A DNA stretch of 64,000 nucleotides, from the NCBI GenBank assembly GCA_027625915.1, contig JANTQA010000023.1:10664001-10728000 (forward strand). Reading direction: 5' to 3'. The position numbers and the translations under genes were made by a program. Each line of letters opens with the position of its first letter. The first letter of the stretch is position 1. The DNA comes from Anaeramoeba flamelloides. Its lineage: Eukaryota > Metamonada > Anaeramoebidae. A model generated the notes under the pieces. The model was not told where the DNA came from. It saw only the letters and a list, made by a program, of their open reading frames with translations, and ran no database searches. Below are positions 11,975-23,029 of this stretch, in pieces.

Positions 11975-12450
11975 AAAACCTTTTCTTTATGAAATTACAA
12001 GTAAAGAATTTTTTATAACTATAAATAAGAAAGAGATTAAAACGTTTAAAAGACAAAGATAGCATTTTTTATGGAAAGATTTTGAGAATTCATTATAGTA
12101 TCAGGCAAAGTTAGGAAATTTTCTGATCTTTTTATTTTAAAATTCGAACAGAGTAAAATAAGAAGTATTTTACCAAACAAAATTGTCTATAAATATACTA
12201 TTTATTTTTTTTTTTAAACTCAAACTTTTTCTTTGAGAAAATTTAAGTAAATAATTTTCAATATCTACAGATAAGATGGAGATTAGAACTCTTAAAAGTT
12301 TAAGATAGCATTTTAATTGTTGTGGAAAGTTTTTGAGAATTACTTGTATTATCAGACAAAGTTTGGAAATCTTCTGATCTTCTTATTTCCAATTCTAACA
12401 AAGTGAATTAAGATGTACTTTGTCAATAAATTTGTCTTTAAATATTATAT
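11975..12450 (+). repeat. Diverged tandem duplication of about 230-245 bp
   Basis: Two consecutive units (about 11975-12203 and 12222-12450) share ordered blocks: AAACxTTTTCTTT, AAGAxxGAGATTA, GATAGCATTTT, TTTTGAGAATT, TATCAGxCAAAG, TTCTGATCTT and AATTGTCT/TTTGTCT. No open frame runs through either unit. Confidence 0.65.
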
Positions 12451-13834
12451 TTGAGGTGATTTAACAGTACTTTGAAATTTTTATTTACAATGTTGTTTAA
12501 TCGATAACATTGGTATTTTAAAAATGTCCCAATTTAAAATCAATTGAACATATATTTTGGCCCTAGTAACCAAAATACTTGTTCAATAAATCCTAAAAAA
12601 AAAGTGCTTTATAATTTGAAGAAAGTTTGGAAAAAGAATAAATTCCATTTCTTTATTCAAAAAAATGTCTATTTACAAACATTTATCTTTTGTCTTTTCC
12701 AAAAAAAAGCAATATCATTGTTTAAAAAAAAAATTTGATTATTCTCTTTTTTTCTATGAAAAAAAAAAAAAGAAAAAAGAGACTATTTATAAGAGGTTTT
12801 GGAAAGGTGAAAAAAATAAAATGATCATTTAAGAAAAAAAAGAAAAAAAATACATTTTTTTTTACTCTGTCAAGTTAAGAAATTTTGGAGGAATGTTCAA
12901 AATCATTCATAGTTAGAAACACCAATATAGACATAAGGCTTTTTAAGTTTGATCTTTTTCAAGAATTGGCTGAAAAACGGAAAATAAAAGGATAGATAGA
13001 TCTCATTGAATGGATGAACGATCTAGATTATCTCAGAAAAATTTAAACTAAGTTTTTTCACCAAAGATGAAAATTTAAAATTTAACTTTAATGTTTCCAC
13101 TAAATACATTGGGAGAATATGATTCTTTGAAGAGTAAGTTCCCCAAAATACTGTTAAAGTTTAACAAATTAGTTGTTCTGGTTCAATTTATTTATTTTTT
13201 TTTTCTTTTGACGAGTTAGATCCCTATTTCCAAAAAATAAATTGTATCTCATATTTTTTCATTTGTTCAGCAATCACCTTTTATAATTATTGGTTTTGGA
13301 TCTCCTTCTAGACTCAAAATAATGATATTGTTCTAGTGCTAAGATGATATTAATTGCCGTTTTTTGAACTCCTCAATATCATCTTATGTCACTTCGAACA
13401 ATCTCATTTTTTCGTTCTTCCAGACCAAACTCAGATTATAACAATGAGATTGTTTCAAAATCAAAACAATAAATACAGATATTATTTTATGAAAGTTTTA
13501 ATCGTAAAAGGGTACGTTCTAAAAATGGGGGATCCAATAGGGAAATTTATCTTAAAAAATATAGAGTATTTTTTACATCTTTTAATCCACAAAAAATAAC
13601 ATGCAAATTTCCAAAAAAGGGTCGAAATACAGAAAAAATGTGAATAAATTTCATTCCAAATACAAAATTTAATCCAAAAATCAAGTATTTTAGCTTCAAA
13701 AACCATTTCGTTCATGTATAATATTGAGCAGGTCAATTAGATGTAGTATTGGAGCAAGAATAAAAAAATGAACATTTTTTTTTCTTTTTTTGAAACATAT
13801 AATAGTCGGCTTTGGTTAAAGGTTTTTTGATCAC

Positions 13835-14316
13835 TACAGTGATCAAAATAATGCGTGCACGACTAATATAATCCTTGTTTCAAAATATTATCCGTGCTTT
13901 TTTTTATTCTTGTACCAAGGTAACATCCAATCTACTAACCAATAGTATACCGAAGTTCAAATCAATTTTGAAAGTAAAGGTCTGGATATTTTCACTAAAA
14001 TTTAAATTATACATTCAATTTGTAGAAAATTTTTCATAATAATCTCAGTTTTTTTGAAATTTTTTGTTTTTTTGATGATTAAAATTTACAAAAAAATTTA
14101 CTCTATTTTTTGAGATAAATTTTCCAATTTGATCCTTCATTTTTTAGAATTTCTTTTTATATAATAGAACTTTAAGAAACCAATAACATATTTTTTTAGG
14201 GTTTATTATCAGTTTCTTTGATTGGTTAATGTATTGGTCAACTATAACAAAAAAACACACTTTTTATTTTGAAACATGCATTAAATTTTTTTGCACGCTT
14301 TATTTTTACTACAGTA
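13835..14316 (+). repeat. Family H element (Tc1/mariner-type MITE), copy 1
   Basis: 482 bp from TACAGTGATCAAAATAATG to a complementary end at ACTACAGTA. Interior blocks such as TTTGAAACA, ATCCAAT, AACTTTAAGAAACCAATAAC and AGGGTTTATTATCAGTTTCT recur in the other H copies. TA ends and TACAGT/TACTGT termini are typical of Tc1/mariner relatives. No transposase. Confidence 0.8.
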
Positions 14317-14906
14317 TTGTAAATAATTTGATAGTAAAGAAAATTCATTTTAAACACTTCAAAGTCCATTATAAAGCCTTAAAAATCATTCTTAAGGAAA
14401 AAAATTACCAAAAAGACAAACTTTAAACTAAATAAAAACCATCATTTTTTGAGTTTATTATTTTGATTTTTTGATAAAAAATTGTTTTTTCTATCTCCAC
14501 CTTAAATCTGAAAAATTCAAACTAAAGAATATATCGTCTTTTCTCGAATTTGGAGTGAAAATTGTGGAAATTTTAAGATTTGAGACATGGAAAAATAATA
14601 TGTAATTTGTAGCTTTTTGATTAAAAATATTTTCGTTTTTATTTTTTTTTTCGAATCCGATAAGAAACAAAACTTTCAATCCAAGAAGTTTCAAAAAATT
14701 CAAAAAAAAATAGAACAAAAAAAATAAAATAATTTGAATTTTTTGCTTTTCTGTTTTGCTTTTAAAAAAAAAATAAAAACAAACGAATAACACTGATCTC
14801 AATAATCTTAACCTTGTCTGTTCTTAGAATAATCTCACAACATTTTCATTTTTCCTTATTTTTTCATTTTCTTTTATTTTAGTTATTTTTTTTTTTCAAA
14901 AAGAAA

Positions 14907-15113
14907 ATGAACAATTCCCTACAAGATTATTTTAGTTTTGATCAATGGGAAAAAAAAACCTGGGAAACAACAAACGACAACGATTTTAATGAGCTTTTTT
15001 TGGACTCTTCTCTTGAATTAATAACCTCAATTGATGATGTAGTTTCTGAACAAAATATTTTTAATGATTTTAGTAAACCGCAATTACAAAACTATTTTGT
15101 GGGTAAATCGCTT

Positions 15114-15146
<33 letters not shown>

Positions 15147-18100
15147 TTTTTTGTGGAAAAGTTTTTTTTATTTATTTTTGTTTTTAATCCAAAACCACTT
15201 CCTTTTTAATTTTTTTTTAAATTTTTTTTGTGAAAAAAGAAATAAATTCAGAAGCAAAACAAGAACCTATTTTTAAAAAAAAAATCAAGTCAATTCCTAA
15301 AAACACGATCACTAAGATGCCAGAATTTGATTTAGATTTAATTCAAGAATTAAAAGAACTTCAAAATCTTGCTACAAAAGAAACCACCAACCAGACTAAA
15401 GATTTCCACAATTCAATACAAACAAAAATCACAACCAAAAAAAACCCTCTATCTTCAACTTCGATCGTAAACACAAAAACAAAAACAAGCACAATTAGGA
15501 GCACCAGCACAAACACAAACACAAACACAAACACAAACACAAACATAAAAACAAGCACAAACAAAAGCATAAGCACCACAACACCAATCACTTCAACTAA
15601 CACAAAAGCGCCAAAAACAAATGAAAAATATTCCTCACTGAAAGTACGACCAAGCACAAACACAATTCGAAAAAGAACAAGAAACAGAAGAAAAAAATAT
15701 TTACAACAGTTTGATTCAAAAACACAAGAACCGGTTTATTATGTTGACGGAACAAATCTATTGGCCAAAATGACACAAGAGCAATTAAATAAGCTTAGCA
15801 CAAAGCAAAGAAGCCTTCGAAAAATTTATAAAAATAGACTTGCTGCAAAAAGGAGCGCAGATCGAATCAAAAACAAAATCAGCTTTTTGGGCAAAAAAAC
15901 TGTTAACCTACAGAGCAAAAATAAAAATTTAAAAACACAAATAGTACGAGTTAAAAATGAACGTGATCAATTATTGGTTTGTCTTTTTTTTTTTTTTTTT
16001 TTTTTAATATTTGTTTTTTGTTTTCATAAATTTTATATTTTTTCCAAAATCCAAAAGTTCTTTAAAAATAATTTGGTAAAAAAGTTTTGAAATCTCTTCC
16101 TAATATTAGTTCTATTTAAAAGTGTTTGATGTTCAGAAACAAATTTAACTGTTGTGAAAAAAAATATTGTTACAGGGAAAAAAAGTGTGTCAATTTTTGC
16201 ATTGAAATTTGAAAAATTTAATTGAAGATACTATTACCATTGTGAAAAAAATTTGGGTCATTAAAAAAAATTGGTTCAGTCAAAAATTTGTTTTCGTTTT
16301 TTAAATAGTAAATATTGGCTAAATGGTTTTTCTTAAATGTAAGATTTGTTCATAAAATTTTACTTTGATCAAAAACCATTTTGCCAATATTTACTATTTA
16401 AAAAACGAAAACAAATTTTTGACTGACCCAATTTTTTTTAATGACCCAAATTTTTTTCACAATGGTTATTTTCCAATTAAAAAATGAAAATTTTTTGTTC
16501 ACATTCTCCAAAATTTTTTTCTAGTTTATACTGATAAATTCAAAGAAATATCTTAAAATTTTTAATTCGTTTTCAATTTTACAAATTTTTTTACACAAGC
16601 TTTGATTAAAGCACTTTATTCATTTAAATGTGAAGAAACTTTGTAAAATTTGGTTTGACTTTCAAAAGATTGGTTCTCTTGAGTTGTTTTATTATTTGAG
16701 TGAATTGATTACAAAAATGGAAATTGAACGAAAAATTTTATTCAATTTATTTGAATTCATCAGTATTAGTAGAAAAGATCAAATCCACCAGTATTTGTAA
16801 AAGTTAATAAGAATGCAAATCAGGATTAATACATTTTAATAAGTCTAGAGATCCAATTTGGAATTTATAAATTTCAATTTCATCAAGATCCTGCCAGAAG
16901 ATTGTCTCAAAAATTAAAACTTTATTTTGATACTAAATCTTAATATAACCTAAAAATTAAGAATTATCACTGTTTTTCATCTTGGTCATTTTAAACGTTA
17001 TTTTAAAATCAAGTTTTTGTTGGTTTAGTAATTTGAATTTTATATCTATAAGTTTGGACATTAAATTCTTAATCTTGAATTTAGTGCTATTTTTCAAAAA
17101 ATTGATTTTTTTCAGAAAGATTTACAATTAAAAATTCAAAAATCTGAAATTAATCATTTTCACAATTGTTTTGTCTTAATAAGATTTAGGATTTTCTCCA
17201 AATACTTACAAAATAAATCTAGACTAAATATTAAGGGTTATCTCTGGAAAGCTGTAATTTACGAGATATGAATTGCCCTATAAATGTACTTTGTACTCAT
17301 TTTTGCTACTATTTACAATTCAAAATAAAGTATTTGATTTTTGAGAAAATCTTCTGGCCGGATCTTGATGAAATTGAAATTAAGAGAATCTAAATTAGAT
17401 CTCCAGACTTATTAAAATGTATTAATCCTGATTTGCATTCTTATTAACTTTTACAAATACTGGTGAATTTGATCTTTTCAACTAATATCTTTGTTTTACA
17501 TTTATCAAATTTCAAAAAAACATTCACACACTTTTTTTTTCATGTCTCACTTTTTTTTTTTCACAACAGTAAACTGAAAAAATCAAAATGAATTCTTTAA
17601 TTTTTTTATTTTAATCAAGAATAAAAATAAATTGTGATTTCTCAATAAGAAACTTTGAATTTAATACACCAGTCGATTCAAAATTTGAATTACTTATGAA
17701 AATTAAATTCTTAATTTTTTTTTCACTTGATTTTATTTGCATAGTTATATTTATGCTTTATTAATCACAAGATCTACAATCGTTTTTTTAATTGAATTAC
17801 TTATATATTCAACAAATCGGATTTCATAAACCAAATTGAAAAAAAGTGTTGAATTATTTTGTATTTATCAGTAAGAAAGGAATTCGAACCAAAAACAAAA
17901 AAAATTCGGTTATAAGAAACCTAATTATACAAATAATTTGCTGGATTTTAGATTGAATCATTGAAATCAATTTGTTTTTTAAGGGTGTGACTTTTGTGCC
18001 ACCCACAATAATTTGCTATGATTCTTCAACTTTTTGTTCAATTTCATCTGTGCCCTCAAACATTTCTACTTCAGAACCAACTTTTATTTGATTGATCAAT

Positions 18101-19843
18101 ATTCTAACACTTAATACCCGCAATTTAAACTCTTTTAAAAGTTTAAAACTCTTTTAAAAGTTTAAAACTCATTTAAAAATGAAAAAACACTATTTTTTAA
18201 AAAAACATTTCATTAATCATGATTTTAAAATAAAAAAAATATTATATCCAAGGTATTTCCAAAAAAGTGGTTCATTTTTTTTTACATTTCATAAAAAATT
18301 ATCTTTGTTAGTAGAGGTATTCGCTAATTGACAATACCAAATTAAGTTTAATATTAATACTGATTGGATCAATGACTAAAGGTATTTATTTCAAAATATA
18401 TTCATAAAAATATTCCCAAAAAAAAAGGAAAAATAAAAAAACACTTATTTATGAGAAATCAATGAACAACTAATTTCAATAAAAAAACTGGAAATATGGA
18501 AAGGGTACAAATGATTTTTTAAACAATAAAATGCAGTTATATACTTTTTATTCTATTTGAAAATTTGTTGAGATTAAACAATTTCTGAAAACGATTTTTT
18601 CGATCAAAAAGAAAATAACAAACACCCATTTTCACCCCTAAAAAATATCAGATAAAATCTAGAACATAAAATTTAATATATTTTTATTTATGTAATACAA
18701 TACTAAGAAACAAATTGAATTATTATCAAAGATCAAATAAATGGTAGTTAATGATTTTATATATTTTAATACTTTTGAAGAAGATCTCGTTTCATACATA
18801 TATTTTAAAATAAATTTGCACCACTTTTCTGGAAATAGCTTAGAATACACCACTTTCTTTTGATTTTGCGAGAATTAAATTTTATTTTTCAAAAAAATTA
18901 ATACAAAAAAGGTTAAAAATTTTGGAATAACTGGATTTATTGTTAAGGATTCATTATTAATAAACACTTAATCTGTTAAAAAGAGAATTTTGAATTGACT
19001 AAATTTGTAACTTGTAATTCAAAAAGTGAAAAAACACAGAGTTATTAGATGCATTTTAAACGTAATTTAGTTTTCTAAAATAATGCAGAATTAAAGAATA
19101 TAAAAAATAAAATGAAACATAAGAAATGAAGAATAAATAAAAAATAAAGAATTAAATTTTGGAATAACATTTCTCAATTTATTAATGGTATAAAATTATT
19201 GGAAAATATTTTATTTATCTATATAAACACCATTTCACTATTTAGGGTACATTCGCTTTACAAAAATTGAAAATAATTTTTTTTCAATATATCTAAAAAA
19301 TTTATAAATCAAAAAAATCCCTTGTCCTCTTTGCCTATAATTAATCAACAGGTAATTTGTTTGTTAAAAAAGTAAAATTATTTGAAAAATAAAAAAAAAA
19401 TCTAAACTACAAAATTTACCCGAAAAATAAGAAATGATGTATATGACGAAAAAAATAGCAATAAAAAAAAATTTCACAATACTTTATTTCATTATCCTCT
19501 CCTTTTGACAATAAAAAAAAAAAACAATTTGTAACAATGAAATAAATAATGAATGCTATTTCCAAATTAAAAAGGGCTTACCGCTTTCAAATTCCCAAAA
19601 TTATTTTACAAAAAATGTATTAAAAATAAACACAAAGATCTTACATAATATACAAAAAGCACAAATTTTTATTTATAGATTAAATAAGTTTAATTTAATC
19701 TTCTTTTTAAGGCAATGTAATCTTTTTCTGGATCATATTTCATATTTATATATAATTTCACATTTTAATTGTTATTGTTATTTTTGATTGTTTTTGTTTT
19801 TATGTAATTTTAAATTTTGAAATTTCTTTTTATTCGTATGTTT

Positions 19844-19875
<32 letters not shown>

Positions 19876-20638
19876 TATACAACAAAATATAATAATACTG
19901 ATTCTAATATTAATACTAATGATAAATTAGGAAAGAACAAACGATCTGGAAAAAGAATTAAAAGAACTTCGTGAAAAAGAAAAGCCAAAACTCGAGACTT
20001 CAAAATTATTTGGATCGATTAGAAATGCGATCGAAAGGCTCTCTACAATTCCTTCTAATAAAAATGAAAATGAAGACGAAATGATTTTACCATCAACAAT
20101 AAACTTTATGGATCAAAAATGGGGGACAATTAAAAAAAAACTTGTTAAAAATACTAATAATCGAACAGGATTTGCAATGATGATTGTTATCTTGGCAATC
20201 ACCTTTTTCTTTGGCAATGAAATGTTATTTGGAAGCTCGACTAGCTTTTCCATCCCATTTTTTTCAGATGATGCCGATTATACTCGAAATTTGAAAAGCC
20301 TGGAATATTTGAAAAAAACAGCTATGGAAAACTGGGGCGATTCGAGCAATATAGTATTAATTGAAGAAGTTAAACAATCAATCACAAATTCAGAAAAGGG
20401 GTCAGATACAGATACGGACACGCAGCTGGAAACGGATAACGGGTATGTTACGAATTTGAATACTGATATAGATACAAAAATGGAGAAACCTACAGCAACG
20501 AAGAACGATGTGAATAATGTTGATGATGTTAATACTAAAATAAATTTAAATGCAAAGCAATCCCAAAAACTTGAAAACGATTTTTATGATCAAAACTTAA
20601 AAAGCCCTTTTCAAAAAACCGAAGAGAATGGAAATTAA
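14907..20638 (+). CDS. Membrane-anchored bZIP transcription factor (ATF6/CREB3-like architecture)
   Basis: Exons 14907-15102, 15252-15976 and 19931-20638 join in phase 1 and phase 0 to give 542 residues. The order is: acidic, aromatic N-terminus (1-65, likely activation region); a Thr/Asn/Lys-rich linker; basic region about 252-275 (KNRLAAKRSADRIKNK); a leucine zipper with Leu at 278, 285, 292, 306, 313 and 320 and Val at 299; one membrane segment at 387-408; a Ser/Asp/Thr-rich tail of about 134 residues without cysteine. The zipper register crosses the exon 2-3 junction, which confirms the 3954-bp intron. This order matches ER-membrane stress factors (ATF6, CREB3, plant bZIP17/28), in which the DNA-binding part is released by proteolysis. 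RNLK at 426-429, just after the membrane, resembles a site-1 protease site; that use is inference. Oddity: the invariant Arg eight residues after Asn260 is Ala268. Target genes are unknown. Confidence 0.88.
15506..15547. repeat. ACACAA coding microsatellite
   Basis: Run of ACAAAC units within bZIP exon 2, encoding alternating Thr-Asn in the low-complexity linker. Confidence 0.85.
16229..16760 (+). repeat. Family F element, decayed, split by an I insertion
   Basis: The left terminus TACTATTA is separated from TTTTCCAATTAAAAAATG by the I element, exactly where intact F copies (61385-61643, 45772-46030) read on continuously. The interior CTAGTTTATA block is shared; the right end has decayed. 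It lies in bZIP intron 2. Confidence 0.6.
16237..16465. repeat. Family I near-perfect palindrome (foldback MITE)
   Basis: 229 bp. The left arm from CCATTGTGAAAAAAATTTGG is complementary to the right arm ending TTTTTTTCACAATGG over about 95 bp with very few mismatches, around a loop of about 40 bp. Flanked by TTA on both sides, the 3-bp duplication typical of Harbinger/Tourist elements. Arms this clean suggest a young insertion. Confidence 0.85.
16764..17487. repeat. Family J long-arm inverted-repeat element
   Basis: About 724 bp with arms of about 170 bp. The left arm contains AGTAGAAAAGATCAAATCCA, AATGCAAATCAGGATTAATA and ATCAAGATCCTGCCAGAAGA. The right arm carries the reverse complements in reverse order. 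Only one copy is in the window. It lies in bZIP intron 2. Confidence 0.8.
18250..18841 (+). repeat. Family G inverted-repeat element, intact copy
   Basis: 592 bp. Left AAGGTATTTCCAAAAAAGTGG, right complementary through CCACTTTTCTGGAAATAGCTT. The interior matches the copy at 41732-43013 once that copy's insertion is removed. No transposase. It lies in bZIP intron 2. Confidence 0.8.
18935..19085 (+). repeat. Dispersed repeat family M, copy 3
   Basis: Shares TTATTGTTAAGGxTT, TTAATCTGTTAAA, GAATTTTGAATTGACTAAA and TTTAGTTTTCTxAA with the copies at 2062 and 6418. Nature unknown. Confidence 0.5.
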
Positions 20639-20766
20639 ATAAAGGATATGATACAGAATTCTCAAAAAAAAAAAAATTTCATTTTGATTCATTTGAGAAC
20701 AATGAAATTCTTGTGAATCCAAAAAATTCATAAACTAAATCTGAAAATATAAAATAAATCATAAAA

Positions 20767-20769
<3 letters not shown>

Positions 20770-20803
<34 letters not shown>
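20770..20803. repeat. TA microsatellite
   Basis: Pure TA repeat about 130 bp downstream of the bZIP stop codon. Confidence 0.9.
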
Positions 20804-20806
<3 letters not shown>

Positions 20807-21179
20807 CTACAATAATATCTTTTTATTAATACAATAATATTTTTAATAATTTCTTCTTTTAAATTATTTCTTTTTAGGTTTTCCTAAATTATTTTTTTTA
20901 AAAAAAATAACATTTTAATTCAAAATTATTTGAAATTTATTTTTTTGTTAAATTTGCTTTAATAAGCACAGTGTGCTTATGAATATTAACTTTTTTAAAC
21001 TTCAAATTATTTACTATTGTTTTTTTTTAAAAATGATAATAATGAAAACCTTTTTGTACTTGTTACAGTTATTTTTAAAAATTTAAGGATATATTTAAAT
21101 ATTTTTTCTGAGAGGTAATTTCAATACATTTTTTTCTCATTAGATGTTTGAATACACAAAAAGGTGACGAAATTTTTAA

Positions 21180-22560
21180 AAATTAATACATATTCTCCAA
21201 GAATAATTTACAAACCTGAAACAAAACTTGATCAAGCCAGAATTTTGGCATATAAAAGATCAAAACTCAAAAAAAAATTAAAAATTTTTGGGTTTTGAAC
21301 ACATTTCAGACCAATTAAACTTTTAAAAAAAAAGGAAAAAAAACCAAAATATAAATTGTGAAATAGAAAACTTCAAATTATTAGATGTAAATCTTAATCA
21401 ATTTTAGACAAAACTGAATAATAAATAGTTCTTCATGGAAAAGTCACAAATAGTTAAAAATTATTTGATATAATAATAATATCAACAAAAAGTCGTGCAG
21501 TCAAGTGCTGACAAGACCCTTAGTGTTTGGAGATTTTCTTGAGGTTTTCTGTTTTATATGTGAGGTGTTCTAGCTTTTTTTGAGCTTTCTATTTTATTTG
21601 GAAAATCTATTGATTTTCTTTAGGTTTTTTTGAGTTTTCTATTTATTTAGAAAATCAATAGATTTTCGTTAGGTTTTTTTTACTTTTTGAAATAAACCGA
21701 AAACCTCAAAAAAACCTAGAACACTTTACAAATAAACAGAAAACTCGATAAAAGCTAAGGGTATTGTTTTTAATTTAAGAAATAAAAAGAAAAATTTTTG
21801 ATTTTTTAATTTCTAAAATTAAAAATAATCTAATTACATTTTCCCAGGATTTAAAAGAATAGAGTAAAAATTTTATGATTTTTAGTTTATTCTTTTTAAT
21901 ATCTGAAAACCCAAATAAAGTGTCTGTAGAGTACATAGGTTTTTTCAACTTTTTGGAATAAACCGAAAATTTCTGTAAAATTTTCAGTTTATTTCAAAAA
22001 TTAAAAAAAACCTAACGGAAGTGTCCTTTGTTTTTCCAAAATTCAAAAGAATTAGTGAAAAATCAAAGATTTAACTCTATTCTTTTAAATTCTGGAAAAC
22101 CTAATGGAAAAATCAAAAAAAAATATGTTTTTGCAATTTATATCAATAAAAATTTTGTTAATAGTCCAAATACTTGATTACTTATTTAAAATATCTTTAT
22201 CAGATTTAAAATACTTTTGAAAATATAATAAAATGAGGTCTTATTTGTGAAGAAAAAAATTCTACTTTTTTAATATTTAATTTGAAAAAAAATATCATTT
22301 CAACTTGAAAAATTTGATTTTTCAACTTAAATTGCCATAAATATTAAAAAAATAATTTTTTGATTAAATTTCTTTTCTGAACCAAAAGTGTTTATATAAA
22401 GTTAAGTTATTCAAAAGTAAAAAATTAAAAAATATTAATTTTTTTTTTTTAAATAATTTTTCATATGATCACCTAAGTCCATTAAAAACAGCAAGGAAGA
22501 ATAATTTTAAAGTAATAATATCAACTTAAAATCAAACAATTTGAGTAAATATATTCGAAA
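21180..22560 (+). repeat. LINE remnants joined through a palindrome cluster
   Basis: Left part (21180-21490) matches LINE sequence at 34310-34610 and 25510-25815 (TTCTCCAAGAATAATTTA, then AAATTATTAGATGxAAATCT). The palindrome cluster 21490-22106 starts at GTCGTGCAGTCAAGTGC and has at least four nested or adjacent hairpins. The right part (22107-22560) matches the sequence that follows a different cluster at 25090-25440 (AAAATACTTTTxAAAATATA, ATAATAAAATGA). So the two flanks belong to different places in the LINE. Confidence 0.65.
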
Positions 22561-22587
22561 CTATTATTAACTATCAAATGCAAAACA

Positions 22588-22837
22588 CTGAAATTCTAAA
22601 AACCTTGAAAATTCCATTTTTTCAGAACAATTGAAAAGGTTTGTTAAAATTCAAAAATCAATTTCCATTTTAGCTATAAAATCTTAATTCTAGAGTTTTT
22701 CATAAACTCTTTTTAATTGAGATACTGGCTAAATAGTCAACGTATATCAATTTCCACCCCTTCTTGAATCTACAAATCAATCAAAAACAACTCAAATACT
22801 GGAAAATGGAATTTTCAAGGTTTTCAGAATTTCAGAG
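22588..22837. repeat. Family K short inverted-repeat element
   Basis: CTGAAATTCTAAAAACCTTG and AAAATTCCATTTT on the left are answered by AAAATGGAATTTTCAAGG and TTTTCAGAATTTCAG on the right, about 250 bp apart. It lies some 200 bp upstream of the LSm7 start. Confidence 0.7.
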
Positions 22838-23029
22838 GAATCAGTTAAATGGTAATCAAATTCTTAGAACTACAATAAAACTTTTACCTTTTTAAATTTT
22901 GAAAAATATCACTTCGTAACTTTTTAATTTAAGACAACCGACCCTCCTGAAGATTAAGATTTATTCTCAAAAACCAGATTGATGAAAAAGTTTTTGATTT
23001 ATCATTTTTTCTTTTTTTAACTTTTCTAA

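Larger units (their letters stand above)
9887..14906. other. Intergenic region between divergent importin-alpha and bZIP genes
   Basis: About 5 kb that must contain both promoters. No gene is supported. It holds a family N repeat, an A element, a tandem duplication and an H element, listed separately. A somewhat less AT-rich stretch at 11150-11340 has no conserved frame. Confidence 0.6.
20639..23029. other. Intergenic region between bZIP and LSm7
   Basis: No gene supported. It holds a TA microsatellite (20770-20803), LINE remnants with a large palindrome cluster (21180-22560) and a K-type inverted repeat (22588-22837). TAAATAAA overlaps the bZIP stop and could serve as a poly(A) signal. Confidence 0.6.

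Noticed and set aside
14491-14802. 103-codon minus-strand frame upstream of the bZIP gene
   Set aside because: Lys/Phe/Leu-rich as expected from A/T runs; it sits in the probable promoter of the bZIP gene.
15361-15663. Minus-strand open frame of 100 codons rich in Val/Phe
   Set aside because: Antisense of the Thr/Asn/Lys-rich linker of the bZIP gene; composition is a mirror of the repeat.
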